Shown here piece by piece: positions 49,179-59,277 of a stretch of 64,000 bases of DNA (its first letter is position 1; every line of letters starts with the position of its first letter). This DNA is from Paracoccus sp. SCSIO 75233 (lineage in GTDB: Bacteria; Pseudomonadota; Alphaproteobacteria; Rhodobacterales; Rhodobacteraceae). The position numbers were made by a program, and so were the translations under genes. The DNA lies in contig NZ_CP115757.1 in the NCBI RefSeq assembly GCF_027912675.1, positions 1,922,001-1,986,000 of the forward strand, written 5' to 3'. The notes beneath the pieces were generated by a model. It made no database searches and was not told the origin of the DNA. It was given only the letters and a program-made list of their open reading frames with translations.

Positions 49179-51533
49179 TCAGTGGCGCTCATGCACATAG
49201 CTGCCCGGTGCGGGACCGAATCCCTCCTCCGGTTCGCGCGCATCGATCAGATCGCCGGTATGGGGTTGCAGCCATTTCTCCCAGGTGGGCCACCAGCTTC
49301 CCGGTGTGAATGTCGCGCCGGCCTGCCAGGTTTCAGGATCAGTGGAAAAATCGCTATTTCCGGCGTAGTGGCCATATTTCTTCTTCGAGGGCGGATTGAC
49401 GATGCCCGCGATGTGACCGGATTCGGACATGATGAAGCTCTTATCTTCGGACCCCATTTGCTTCACGCCACGCCAGCTATATTTCCACGGCGCAATATGG
49501 TCGGTCTCACAACCGATGGCGCAAAGCGGCAGCTTGATATCCGAGAGCTTCAGATTATGCCCCATCATCGGGTAGCCATCGCCCACGAGCAGGTTTTGCT
49601 GACACAGCCCGCGCAGATAATCGACCGTCATCCTGCCGGGCAGATTGGTCGCATCCCCGTTCCAGTACAGAAGATCGAATGCCGGCGGCGACTCGCCCAT
49701 CAGATAAGACCTGATCGCCGGTCCCCAGACCAGATCGTTGGCGCGCAGGAAGCTCATTGTGCGCGTCATCAGATGCGAGGCGAAGATGCCGGAGCGTTCG
49801 ACCTCAGCCGTGATGCCCTCGACAAAATCATCCTGCAGGAACGGCGTGAACTCACCCTGCTCGCTGAAATCGGTAAGCGTGGTGAAGAATGTCGCGGATT
49901 TTACCCGGTCGTCGCCACGCTGCGCCATCAGCGCAAGGGTCAGCGACAATGTCGTGCCGCCGATGCAGTATCCAATCGCGTTCAGCTTCGGCTCGGCGGT
50001 GATCTCCTCAACCGCATCCATCGCCGTCAGATAGGCGCTGACATAATCCTCAAGCCCGGTATCGGCATAGCTTTGATCCGGGTTTTTCCACGACACCACG
50101 AACAGCGTGTAGCCCTGATCCACGATCCAGCGGATCAGGCTGTTCTCCGGCTTGAGGTCGAGAATGTAGAATTTGTTGATCCACGGCGGGAACACCAGAA
50201 TCGGTGTCGCGTGGACCTTTTCGGTCGTCGGGCTGAACTGGATCAGCTCGAACAGTTTTTCCCGCCGGACCACCCTGCCCTTTGCGGTGCCGATATTCTC
50301 GCCCACGGCGAAGGCGTTTCGGTCGGCCAGCGACACGACCATTTCGCCGCCATGCGTCTCCACATCCCGGACGAGGTTTTCGAGACCTTTCACAAGGCTC
50401 TCCCCCTCGGTTTCCAGCGCTTTCTGGATCGCATCAGGGTTGGTCGGGAAGAAATTCGTCGGCGCGAACATGTCGATAATCTGGTTCGTCAGCCAGTTCA
50501 GCCGATGCTGGTCGACCGCATCGAGCATATCGAGCTCCTGCGCCGCCTCGCGCATCGCCTGCGCATTGATCTGATACTGTGTCTTGACCGAGTTGAAATA
50601 GGGATGGCTTTGCCAGAGCGGGTTGCGGAAACGCTTGTCGGTCTCCGGCTCCTCCGCCTCCGGCGCGGTCAGTTTGCCCTTTGCGAACTGTGACTGCATC
50701 TCGGCGAAATGAGCCAAGGTTGCACCCCAGTACTTGACCTGCTGTTCAAGGATACGGGCAGGTTGCTCCGCCAGCAGCTTGGCCCAGGCCATACCAGCAC
50801 TGACCACCAGATCCGAACCCGGCGCTTCGACACCGGGATCATGCATCGGTCGCTGCGACAGAGCAGCCGCAAGCCGCTGCGTCAGCGATTCGATACGTTC
50901 CATGTTCTCGGCAAGCTGGCCAGTCGCCCGGGGCGGTTCGGAGGCTGGCGGCGGGCGCGAAGCGTCCCGCTGGGCTTCCGTGCTTGAGACGGAGGCCGCC
51001 GCCTCCATATTTCCCTGTGCCGCCGCGACCTGCGCGGCGGTCGCACCATCATGCGCCGCCGTCGCCTTTCGGGCGGCGGTCTTGCGCGGTGCAGCCTTGG
51101 ATGGTGCGGTCTTGGGCGCTGTGGCGGATGTGGCTTTGCTTGTCGCGGTCTTTCGAGTCGTGGGCGTGCGCGTCGCCGTGGCACGGCTGGTGCTGCGCGG
51201 CTTTCCGGTGGTCTTGCTCGCAGCCGCAGCGGGCTTTTCTGCGGTTGTTTTGGATGCACTCCCGGCGGCACCGTTTGCCTTGCTGGTTGCCGTTTTTCGG
51301 GTGGTCGCGCGCGGCTTCGCCGCCGCCTTCGATTCGGGCTCTGTTGCACCTTTTGTCGCCGCATCTGACGCCGTACTTGCTGCGCTGCGGCGTCTTGTTG
51401 TCGACTTGGTCGCAGAAGATTTTGCGGTTGTTTTAGCGGCTTGCGTTTCGCCCGTCGCATCCGTCGCGGAGGCCTTCCGCGGCGCGGCAGACTTGCCACG
51501 GCCCGAGGTTTTGCGTGCACCGTTGCTTGCCAT
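49179..51533 (-). CDS. phaC: Class I PHA synthase with histone-like N-terminal tail
   Basis: A 784-residue protein, about 170-200 longer than a usual class I synthase. Residues 1-160 are almost only A, K, T, S, R (KTTAKSSATKSTTRRRSAAS, RATTRKTATSK), like histone H1 tails. The synthase part starts near 175; catalytic Cys523 lies in GYCIGGTTLS, with D in ETDHIAPW and H in SGHIAG. The ATG at 51533 has GGGGGGA about ten bases upstream, so the tail is translated. It polymerises 3-hydroxyacyl-CoA at the granule surface. The tail may tie granules to DNA. Confidence 0.92.
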   Translation of the reverse strand: MASNGARKTSGRGKSAAPRKASATDATGETQAAKTTAKSSATKSTTRRRSAASTASDAATKGATEPESKAAAKPRATTRKTATSKANGAAGSASKTTAEKPAAAASKTTGKPRSTSRATATRTPTTRKTATSKATSATAPKTAPSKAAPRKTAARKATAAHDGATAAQVAAAQGNMEAAASVSSTEAQRDASRPPPASEPPRATGQLAENMERIESLTQRLAAALSQRPMHDPGVEAPGSDLVVSAGMAWAKLLAEQPARILEQQVKYWGATLAHFAEMQSQFAKGKLTAPEAEEPETDKRFRNPLWQSHPYFNSVKTQYQINAQAMREAAQELDMLDAVDQHRLNWLTNQIIDMFAPTNFFPTNPDAIQKALETEGESLVKGLENLVRDVETHGGEMVVSLADRNAFAVGENIGTAKGRVVRREKLFELIQFSPTTEKVHATPILVFPPWINKFYILDLKPENSLIRWIVDQGYTLFVVSWKNPDQSYADTGLEDYVSAYLTAMDAVEEITAEPKLNAIGYCIGGTTLSLTLALMAQRGDDRVKSATFFTTLTDFSEQGEFTPFLQDDFVEGITAEVERSGIFASHLMTRTMSFLRANDLVWGPAIRSYLMGESPPAFDLLYWNGDATNLPGRMTVDYLRGLCQQNLLVGDGYPMMGHNLKLSDIKLPLCAIGCETDHIAPWKYSWRGVKQMGSEDKSFIMSESGHIAGIVNPPSKKKYGHYAGNSDFSTDPETWQAGATFTPGSWWPTWEKWLQPHTGDLIDAREPEEGFGPAPGSYVHERH

Positions 51534-51629
51534 GACAAGAAATCCCCCCTAAAACCTGCTCTAAGCTTACCCGGCGTCTGGTTCATTCAAAAGAGCCGAA
51601 TTCGCCCGAACCATGCTAACGGGGGACGA

Positions 51630-52973
51630 ATGGCCCAGCAACCACTCAAAGGTCTGATCTCTTACGACGCGATGGAGACGATCCGTAACACCAACGAATG
51701 GTTGGGCGCGTCCGCGCGCGCAATGGCGTCCTATCCGGCCTTCTCGATGATCCCGCACCCGATGTTCCGCCTGATGAGCGCCTGGGGCCGCGTGACGGAG
51801 CGCAGCTTCGCCCGTATGGTCATCAAGCCCGACTGGAATATCCCCGCCATTGCGGGCGAGGACGGGCAGGACCACGTCGTCTATGTCGAGCAGGAGCTGA
51901 AACGCGATTTCGGTGATCTGATCCATTTCCGCGTCGCCCGCCGCGAACCGATGCCGCGCAAGATCCTGCTGGTCGCACCGATGTCCGGCCACTACGCGAC
52001 GCTGCTGCGATCCACCGTGACTTCGTTGCTGCCCGATGCCGATGTCTATGTGACCGACTGGCACAATGCCCGCAATATTCCGGTCAGCAAGGGCAAGTTC
52101 GATATCGAGGACTACACCCAGTATCTGGTCGAATTCATGCGCCATCTGGGGCCGGATGTGAACGTCATTGCGGTCTGCCAGCCCGCACCGCTCGCACTCG
52201 CCGCAACCGCGCTTCTGGCCGAGATTGATCCGAAAGCGCAGCCGCGCACGCTGACCCTGATCGGCGGCCCGATCAACCCGGACGCCGCCGCAACCGACGT
52301 GACCGATTTCGGCAACCGGATGACAATGGGTGAGCTGGAATATCACGTCATCCAGCAGGTCGGCTTCAAATATAAAGGCGCAGGTCGTCTGGTCTATCCG
52401 GGTCTCGCCCAGCTGACCTCCTTCATCGCGATGAATGCCGACACCCATGCCAAGGCGTTTATCGACAAGATTTTCGCGGAAGCGCGTGGCGAGGGGTCGG
52501 AGGCCGACCGTCACAATAAATTCTACGACGAATATCTCGCCGTGATGGATATGACGGCGGAATTCTATCTCTCGACGGTCGAGCGGATCTTCAAAGGTCT
52601 GGAGATCGCCGAAAATCGCTTCACCGTTGACGGCAAAGAGGTCGATATCGGCAAGATCACCGATGTCGCCGTGATGACGGTCGAGGGCGGGAAGGACGAT
52701 ATTTCCGCACCCGGACAATGCGTCGCCGCGCTCGATCTGTGTACCGGCGTCCCGGAGGAGCGGAAGCAGCAGCATCTGGAAGACGGCGCGGGCCATTACG
52801 GCATTTTCGCGGGCCGAAGCTGGCGTCTGAATATCCGCCCGCTGGTGCTGGATTTCATCGATGAACAGGCCAACGGCGAATCCGAAGCGCCGAAAAAGCC
52901 GCGTCGCAAGCGGGGCGGCACGAACAACGTGTTCCCCGGCATGGCGGACGAGGATGGCAAGATGGCTGTCTGA
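51630..52973 (+). CDS. phaZ: Intracellular polyhydroxyalkanoate depolymerase
   Basis: A 447-residue protein without signal peptide. The start at ATG 51630 follows GGGGGA. Diagnostic features are SAWGRVTERSF, ILLVAPMSGHYATLLRSTVTSLLPDADVYVTDWHNARNIP, and VCQPAP, the cysteine lipase-like box of intracellular depolymerases (the catalytic Cys). The histidine is probably the one in GAGHYGIF. It is divergent from phaC across a 96-base gap, the usual layout in Rhodobacteraceae, and breaks down the stored polymer to 3-hydroxyacids or oligomers. Confidence 0.93.
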   Translation: MAQQPLKGLISYDAMETIRNTNEWLGASARAMASYPAFSMIPHPMFRLMSAWGRVTERSFARMVIKPDWNIPAIAGEDGQDHVVYVEQELKRDFGDLIHFRVARREPMPRKILLVAPMSGHYATLLRSTVTSLLPDADVYVTDWHNARNIPVSKGKFDIEDYTQYLVEFMRHLGPDVNVIAVCQPAPLALAATALLAEIDPKAQPRTLTLIGGPINPDAAATDVTDFGNRMTMGELEYHVIQQVGFKYKGAGRLVYPGLAQLTSFIAMNADTHAKAFIDKIFAEARGEGSEADRHNKFYDEYLAVMDMTAEFYLSTVERIFKGLEIAENRFTVDGKEVDIGKITDVAVMTVEGGKDDISAPGQCVAALDLCTGVPEERKQQHLEDGAGHYGIFAGRSWRLNIRPLVLDFIDEQANGESEAPKKPRRKRGGTNNVFPGMADEDGKMAV

Positions 52974-53002
52974 GGACAGCCAGCCGTTCATTCACCCAAT
53001 CA

Positions 53003-53053
53003 GAAAAACATGGGGCGCGACGGAGAAGTGATCCGTTCGCGCCCCATGTTTTT
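53003..53053. terminator. Bidirectional terminator between phaZ and ferredoxin
   Basis: AAAACATGGGGCGCG pairs with CGCGCCCCATGTTTT around a loop with a small inner stem; runs of A and T on both sides make it work for phaZ (plus) and the ferredoxin gene (minus). Confidence 0.85.
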
Positions 53054-53098
53054 CAAATCAGATGGAAATCTGCCGCCGTAACCGGACAGCGCTTCGTT

Positions 53099-53500
<402 letters not shown>

Positions 53501-53514
53501 TCATTTCAGCGCGA

Positions 53515-55041
53515 TCATTCCTCGACCGAGAGCGCCACGAAGCGCGGCTCGCCGCCGCGGCGGATCATCAGCAGGATCGACTTGCGCCCGGCATCGCGCG
53601 CTGCCTCGATCCGTTCTTCCAGATCACCGATGCTGGCAATCGCCTGCTGACCCGCTTCGGTGATCACGTCACCGCGCGAAAGCCCCTTATCCGCCGCGTC
53701 GGAGCTGGGATCGACCTCGCTGACCACCAGACCCTGCTGATCGGGATCGGCACCCAACTCCTCAGCCAGTTCCGGCGTCAGGGGCTGCAGCGTCATCCCC
53801 AGCGTGGTGCCGGTCGCGGCTTGACCGCCGCCCTGCCCCGGCTCGGCCGTGCCTTCAGCCAGTTCACGACGACCCAGCGTGACGTCGAAATTCTCGATCT
53901 CGCCGTTCCGGAGAACGCTGACCTCGACATCCTCACCAATCGGGGCCTGCGCAACGCGGGCGACCAGATCACGGTCATCCTCGATATCGTTGCCATCGAA
54001 TTCGACGATCACATCACCCGCACGAATGCCCGCTTCCGAAGCAGGGCCGTCGAACACATCCGTGACCATCGCGCCATGATCCTGATCCAGACCCAGCGAT
54101 TCCGCGATATCCGGCGTCACGCGCTGGATTTTCACGCCCAGCCAGCCGCGACGGGTCTCGCCAAACTCCCTCAGCTGGTCGACGACGGTTTCAACGACAT
54201 TGGACGCCATCGAGAATCCGATACCGATGGAACCGCCATTCGGGGACAGGATCGCGGTATTCACCCCGATCACCTCGCCATCCATGTTGAACAGCGGACC
54301 GCCAGAGTTACCACGGTTGATCGACGCATCGGTCTGGATAAAATCGTCATAAGTCCCCGTCAGCGCCCGTCCGCGCGCCGAGACGATCCCGGTCGACGCC
54401 GAGAAGCCCTGCCCAAGCGGGTTACCCAGTGCCAGCACCCAGTCACCGACGCGGGCTTCGTCGCTGTCGCCGAAGCCGACATAGGGAAGCTCATCGGCAT
54501 CAACCTTCAGCAGGGCGATGTCGGTCTGCTTATCGGTGCCCACGACCTCCGCACTGCGACGCGCGCCGTCACGGAATTCGATCTCGATTTCATCCGCACC
54601 TTCGATGACGTGATTATTCGTGACGATGAACCCGTCCTCGGAAATCACGAAGCCGGAACCCAGTGCGCTTGCCCGTTGCTGTTGCTGTCGCTGCCCGGGA
54701 CCGTTCTGATCCGGAGTCGGGAAACCGAAATCACGGAACAGGTCGGAGAACGGGCTGCCTTCGGGGAACATCGGATCGGTCGGGCGCTCGACGACGGATG
54801 TGGTGTTGATATTCACAACCGCTGGCGAGACCTCTTCGACCAGATCGGCGAAGCTGTCGGGCATGACCTGCTGCTGGCGCGCTTCGCTCTCAGGCGCGGT
54901 CAGTGGCGCTTCGTTATCATTGGCCGCGACCTGCGACTGATCTTCCGTCTGAGCGGCCTCCTGCGCGATGGCGGGCACCGTGCCGAGGCTCAACGCCGCA
55001 ACGGATACAGAGGCGAGAAAACGTGTTATCGGGGTGCGCAT
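53515..55041 (-). CDS. Periplasmic serine protease, DegP/HtrA (Do) family
   Basis: A 508-residue protein with Sec signal peptide MRTPITRFLASVSVAALSLGTVPAIAQ. Catalytic triad: H in VTNNHVIEGADE, D in DIALLKVD, S in GNSGGPLFNMD. Two PDZ domains follow, the first ending near GNDIEDDRDLVARV, the second near SKGLSRGDVITEAG. The family degrades and refolds misfolded periplasmic proteins. ATG 55041 has AAGGAAG seven bases upstream. It lies just after hflC-hflK in the same direction, separated by a terminator. Confidence 0.93.
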   Translation of the reverse strand: MRTPITRFLASVSVAALSLGTVPAIAQEAAQTEDQSQVAANDNEAPLTAPESEARQQQVMPDSFADLVEEVSPAVVNINTTSVVERPTDPMFPEGSPFSDLFRDFGFPTPDQNGPGQRQQQQRASALGSGFVISEDGFIVTNNHVIEGADEIEIEFRDGARRSAEVVGTDKQTDIALLKVDADELPYVGFGDSDEARVGDWVLALGNPLGQGFSASTGIVSARGRALTGTYDDFIQTDASINRGNSGGPLFNMDGEVIGVNTAILSPNGGSIGIGFSMASNVVETVVDQLREFGETRRGWLGVKIQRVTPDIAESLGLDQDHGAMVTDVFDGPASEAGIRAGDVIVEFDGNDIEDDRDLVARVAQAPIGEDVEVSVLRNGEIENFDVTLGRRELAEGTAEPGQGGGQAATGTTLGMTLQPLTPELAEELGADPDQQGLVVSEVDPSSDAADKGLSRGDVITEAGQQAIASIGDLEERIEAARDAGRKSILLMIRRGGEPRFVALSVEE

Positions 55042-55184
55042 CGAATCTTCCTTTCCATTTGAGCGCCAATAAAAACCGGCGCCCGGCCGCGTCGGGCCGA
55101 TGAGCGATTGCAACAAACGCCAAATGGGGAGCCGTTGCAAATAAATCACGCTCTGTTCAGATGAACTCATCGTGATTTCGTTAC

Positions 55185-55214
55185 AAAAAATGGGCGGCCT
55201 GCAAGCCGCCCATC
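55185..55214 (-). terminator. Terminator after hflC
   Basis: On the minus strand ATGGGCGGC-TTGCAG-GCCGCCCAT is followed by TTTTTTG. It ends the hflK-hflC transcript. Confidence 0.85.
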
Positions 55215-55227
55215 TGGTTCTGCCCGG

Positions 55228-56508
55228 TCAGTTCTCCGGTTGAGCTTCGGCATCCTGATCAGGCGCCTCTGCCGCCGGCTGTTCAGGCGCGGCATCGGTT
55301 GCGTCTGGCACCGCTTCCTCGGCAGGGGCGGCATCGGCGGGCTGCTCGGCCGCCACGTCTGCGGGAGCATCCGTATCCACCGTCTCGCCTGACACCTCCG
55401 CATCATCGGCGGGCATCACGGGCGAGTCCTCCGACAGGGTCGAGGCATCGCCCAGACCTGCGCCCTCTTCCGAATCCCACGGCATCTCCAGCGGTTTCGG
55501 CGTCACGGCACTGTCCGCCTGAATCGGGGTGGCACCGTCCGCCGCGCTGCCGCCGTTCTCCGGCAAGGTCGTCCGCGTGGTTTCCTGCGGCAGGTCCTCC
55601 GCCGGGGTTGCAGGCTGCGCACCCGCAGCACCGTCATTGCGCAGATAGGTGAAGAAATCACCATCCGGCGGCAGGACAAGCTGCGAGTTCTCCCCCTTGA
55701 GCGCCTCGGCATAGGAGGTCAGCGAGCGGGTGAAGGCAAAGAATTCGGGATCGCGGCCATAAGCGTCAGCATAGATCGCGTTCCGCGCCGCATCGGCCTC
55801 ACCCCGGATGATCTCCGCATTCCGGTTCGCTTCGGAGGTCAGCTCCGTCACCGTCCGGTCGGCGGCAGCGCGGACACGCTGCGCGGCTTCCTCACCACGG
55901 GCGATTTCGTCCGCCGCCTCACGCTCACGCTCGGCGCGCATCCGTTCATAGGTCGCGGAAAGGTTCTGCTCCGGCAAGTCGGTGCGGGTCAGGCGAACGT
56001 CGATAATCTCGACCCCCAGCCCTTCGGAGTTCGACCGCGCCTCGTCCCGGATCCGGTTCATCAGCGAGGTCCGGTCATCCGACAGAACCGCCGTCGACGG
56101 CACCTCACCCAGCACCTCGCGAATGGCGGTGCGGACAATCGGGTCAAGCCGGCCAAGTGCCGCTTCCTCGCCACCCGTACCGACAGCCTGACGGAAGCGG
56201 ACCACATCCGCGATCCGCCAGCGGGCGAAGGCGTCCACGATCAGACGACGGTCATCCAGCGGGGTGATTTCCAGCGGCGTGGTCTGCAAGCCCAGCATCC
56301 GGTCGTCATAACGGACGACATCGTCGAGGAAGGGCAGTTTCATGCCCAGGCCCGGCGTTTCCTTGACATTCACGACCCGCCCGAGCCGCAGCACGAGCGC
56401 CTTTTCACGCTCGTCCACGGTATAAAGCGAAAACGCCGCCAGAAGGGCCAGAACCACCAGAACCGGGATCAGCAGCGTGCGAAGAAAGCGGTTTCCTGCG
56501 TTTGCCAT
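55228..56508 (-). CDS. hflC: HflC, protease modulator (SPFH/prohibitin family)
   Basis: A 426-residue protein with an N-terminal membrane anchor (RTLLIPVLVVLALLAAFSLY) and an SPFH domain (DEREKALVLRLGRVVNVKETPGLGMKLPFLDDVVRYDDRML ... TRTDLPEQNLSATYERMRAERERE). Typical HflC ends near residue 300; here a further tail of about 125 residues is rich in alanine, proline, aspartate and glutamate (QPADAAPAEEAVPDATDAAPEQPAAEAP), low in complexity. HflC forms the HflKC cage around FtsH. The start overlaps the hflK stop by one base. Confidence 0.92.
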   Translation of the reverse strand: MANAGNRFLRTLLIPVLVVLALLAAFSLYTVDEREKALVLRLGRVVNVKETPGLGMKLPFLDDVVRYDDRMLGLQTTPLEITPLDDRRLIVDAFARWRIADVVRFRQAVGTGGEEAALGRLDPIVRTAIREVLGEVPSTAVLSDDRTSLMNRIRDEARSNSEGLGVEIIDVRLTRTDLPEQNLSATYERMRAEREREAADEIARGEEAAQRVRAAADRTVTELTSEANRNAEIIRGEADAARNAIYADAYGRDPEFFAFTRSLTSYAEALKGENSQLVLPPDGDFFTYLRNDGAAGAQPATPAEDLPQETTRTTLPENGGSAADGATPIQADSAVTPKPLEMPWDSEEGAGLGDASTLSEDSPVMPADDAEVSGETVDTDAPADVAAEQPADAAPAEEAVPDATDAAPEQPAAEAPDQDAEAQPEN

Positions 56509-57815
56509 CAGTTGCCCCCTTCCGTGCTGGACGCAGCCGGGCTGGTCGGGCTGACAGTCGCGGGACGCGCGCCCGGTGTTCTGCGAAGCTGATCCAGCGG
56601 CAGATAAGGCACCACGCCGTTTTCGCCGCCTGCCCCGTCGATAATCACCTTGTCCACACTGCCGAGCACCTGCTCCATCGTTTCGAGATACATCCGTTTC
56701 CGTGTCACTTCCGGTGCCTTCGCATATTCGGCATAGACCGAGTTGAACCGCGCCGATTCACCTTGCGCATTGTTGATCGCCTCAGCCCGGTAACCTTCCG
56801 CCTGCTCAATCGCCTGCGCCGCGTCACCACGGGCTTGCGCCAGAACCTGGTTCGCATAAGCGTCAGCCTGCTTCTCCAGCGCGTCGCGACGCTGCTGGGC
56901 GGCCTGAACCTGACGGAAGGAGTCGATCACCTCCGACGGCGGGTCGGCACGGTCGAGATTGACCCGGACCACGTTGACGCCCGACTGGTAGCTGTCCAGC
57001 GTCTGCTGAACCGACAGTTCCAGATCTTCGGCAATCGCACCCCGGTCGCGGTTCAGGATCGGCGCCAGCTCAGACCGGGCGATAATATCGCGCATCGAGG
57101 ATTCCGCGACAGCCCGGATCGTGCCGGGCGCGTCAGCGAGGTTGAACAGGTATTTCTGCGGGTCGGAGATATTCCAGACCACCTGATATTCCATGTCCAC
57201 GATATTCTGGTCGCGGGTCAGCATGAGCCCGCTATCGGTCGATGCAATCGGGCTGGAACTGGCGCGGCTGGAGCCGTAATTGCTGCTGTTATCCGAACGA
57301 CCCGTGCCGATCTCGGTCACGCGTTCGCGCGTCACCTGAACGACCTCCTTGGTCACGACCGGCCACGGCGCGAAGTTCAGACCCGGCTCACCCGTGCCGA
57401 CGGCCCGACCGAACAGAAACTCGACGGAGCGTTCTTCAGGGCGAACCGTGTAGAAGCTGGCGAAGGTCCACAGACCCAGCACAACCAACCCGCCGATCAT
57501 CAGCATCCGGCGGTCGAACTGGAAGCCTGGGCCTCGCGGTCCGCGCGGGCCATTGCCGCCGCCGCTATTGCCGCCGCGACCGCCCATCAGGACGCGCAGA
57601 CGATCCTGCCCCTTCTTCATCAGCTCTTCGATCTCGGGCATCTCGCCCGGTCGTTGCTGACCGGGACGACGCGGCGGCTCCGGGCGCTGTTTGCCACCCT
57701 GCCCGCCTGATTGGCCCCACGGGCGCTGAGGACCCCGCGGCGGCTCCTTGCCGCCCTGACCGTTGCCCTCGCCGCCGTTTCCACTATTGCCGCCACCCCA
57801 GGGGCCTTGTGCCAT
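56508..57815 (-). CDS. hflK: HflK, protease modulator (SPFH/prohibitin family)
   Basis: A 435-residue protein. The first 90 residues are Gly/Pro/Gln/Arg-rich (QGGKEPPRGPQRPWGQ, RGGNSGGGNGPRG), then one membrane segment (RMLMIGGLVVLGLWTFASFYTV) and the SPFH domain (VEFLFGRAVGTGEPGLNFAPWPV ... YQVVWNISDPQKYLFNLADAPGTIRAVAESSMRDIIAR). The coiled-coil rich in EALEKQADAYANQVLAQARGDAAQAIEQAEGYRAEAIN follows. It makes a complex with HflC that controls FtsH access. First gene of the pair. Confidence 0.93.
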   Translation of the reverse strand: MAQGPWGGGNSGNGGEGNGQGGKEPPRGPQRPWGQSGGQGGKQRPEPPRRPGQQRPGEMPEIEELMKKGQDRLRVLMGGRGGNSGGGNGPRGPRGPGFQFDRRMLMIGGLVVLGLWTFASFYTVRPEERSVEFLFGRAVGTGEPGLNFAPWPVVTKEVVQVTRERVTEIGTGRSDNSSNYGSSRASSSPIASTDSGLMLTRDQNIVDMEYQVVWNISDPQKYLFNLADAPGTIRAVAESSMRDIIARSELAPILNRDRGAIAEDLELSVQQTLDSYQSGVNVVRVNLDRADPPSEVIDSFRQVQAAQQRRDALEKQADAYANQVLAQARGDAAQAIEQAEGYRAEAINNAQGESARFNSVYAEYAKAPEVTRKRMYLETMEQVLGSVDKVIIDGAGGENGVVPYLPLDQLRRTPGARPATVSPTSPAASSTEGGN

Positions 57816-57891
57816 CTGACTGCCTCTTCTGCTCTCTCGTCGTGCCTGAAACTGGGGGTCTCGCCTGAAAAGTCAAGCGAATGCCGCCGCT

Positions 57892-59277
57892 TTAAGAATT
57901 ACCGTCCTGATGTACTTCATGGCGCCGCGTCGGCTGACGCATGGTCACCATCTCCTCCGCAATCGTCGGATGAACCGCCACCGTGCGGTCGAAATCTTCC
58001 TTGGTCGCACCCATCGTGATCGGGATCGCAGCAAGCTGGATCAACTCCCCGGCCTCCGGGCCAAAGATATGGCATCCCAGCACCTTACGGCTGTCCTCGT
58101 CGACCAACAGCTTCATCATCACCCGCGCATCCGATCCGGCAAATGCGGACCGCATGGGCCGGAACCGCGCGTCATAAACCTCGACCCGCCCGCGCTCGAT
58201 CGCCTCATCCTCGGTCATCCCGACGGAGGCGAATTCATGCGGACGCGTATAAACCGCGCTCGCCACAAGACTATGGTCGAGATGGCGGGGATTATTGCCG
58301 AACAGCGTATCCGCGAAGCTGTGACCTTCGCGGATGGCAACGGGGGTAAGGTTCACACGATCCGTCACATCCCCGACCGCATAGATCGAGGGGATATTCG
58401 TCTGTGACCACTCATCGACGACAATCTCGCCCTTCGGGCCCAGCTTGACGCCGACCTCCTCCAGACCCAGCCCTCCGGTATAGGGGCTGCGCCCGGTCGC
58501 GAACATCACCGCGTCGAAACGGTCGCAGCTGCCATCGTCGAACCGGACCGTGACGCCGTCGCCGTCCTTTTCCAGCCGCGTCGGTGTCAGGCCGAGCCGC
58601 AGGTCAACGCCGATTTCACCCAGTTGCTCGGTCACCAGCACCCGCCCGTCATGATCGAAGCCCCGCAGCACCTTGTCGCCGCGATAGGCAAGGACCGTGT
58701 CCGAACCAAGCCCGTTGAGGATCGTGGCAAATTCGCAGGCAATAAATCCGCCACCCACGACCAGCACCCGCCCCGGAATCTCCCGCATCAGGAACAGATC
58801 GTCGGAGATCATGCCCAGTTCTTCGCCCTCAATCCCCGGAAGCTGCGGCCTGCCGCCAACCGCAATCAGGATATGCTTGGCCGTGATCCTTTTGCCGTTC
58901 GCAAGCTCAACCTCATGCGGCCCTACCAGACGGGCGCGCTGGTGGTAGATGGTCCCGCCAACAGATTCGAAACCGCGCGCATATGCGGCCTCCAGCCGGT
59001 CCAGCTCGGTATCCAGTTTCGACTTGAACGCGCGCCACGAAAATTCGCCGGCAGTCGCATCGGGCCAGCCATAGTCTTGCGCTTCTTCCGCAGCTTCAGG
59101 TGCGGAGGACGCGAAGATCATCAGTTTCTTCGGCACACATCCGCGGATGACGCAAGTGCCGCCCATCCGGCTTTCCTCCGCCAGCCCCACTTTCGCGCCA
59201 TACCCGGCTGAAATCCGCGCCGCGCGGACGCCGCCGGATCCGCCGCCAATGACGAAAAGATCGTAGTCAAAGCTCAT
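57892..59277 (-). CDS. gor: Glutathione-disulfide reductase
   Basis: A 461-residue flavoprotein. FAD motif DLFVIGGGSGGVRAARIS, redox-active cysteines C42 and C47 in GTCVIRGCVPKK, NADPH motif VLVVGGGFIACEFATILNGLG, ATGRSP and the AVGDVTDRVNLTPVAI motif, and the C-terminal interface HPTIAEEMVTMR with the catalytic histidine. It reduces oxidised glutathione with NADPH in the cytoplasm. The start overlaps the rpiA stop by four bases, so the two are transcribed together. The arginine-rich NADPH site (YRGDKVLRGFDHD) supports glutathione rather than lipoamide reductase. Confidence 0.95.
   Translation of the reverse strand: MSFDYDLFVIGGGSGGVRAARISAGYGAKVGLAEESRMGGTCVIRGCVPKKLMIFASSAPEAAEEAQDYGWPDATAGEFSWRAFKSKLDTELDRLEAAYARGFESVGGTIYHQRARLVGPHEVELANGKRITAKHILIAVGGRPQLPGIEGEELGMISDDLFLMREIPGRVLVVGGGFIACEFATILNGLGSDTVLAYRGDKVLRGFDHDGRVLVTEQLGEIGVDLRLGLTPTRLEKDGDGVTVRFDDGSCDRFDAVMFATGRSPYTGGLGLEEVGVKLGPKGEIVVDEWSQTNIPSIYAVGDVTDRVNLTPVAIREGHSFADTLFGNNPRHLDHSLVASAVYTRPHEFASVGMTEDEAIERGRVEVYDARFRPMRSAFAGSDARVMMKLLVDEDSRKVLGCHIFGPEAGELIQLAAIPITMGATKEDFDRTVAVHPTIAEEMVTMRQPTRRHEVHQDGNS

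Noticed and set aside
49182..50693. Open frame of 503 codons opposite phaC
   Set aside because: Antisense to the synthase gene; its codons mirror the synthase third positions and no domain is visible.
51567..52991. Open frame of 474 codons opposite phaZ
   Set aside because: Antisense shadow of the depolymerase gene with histidine- and glutamine-rich non-protein-like composition.
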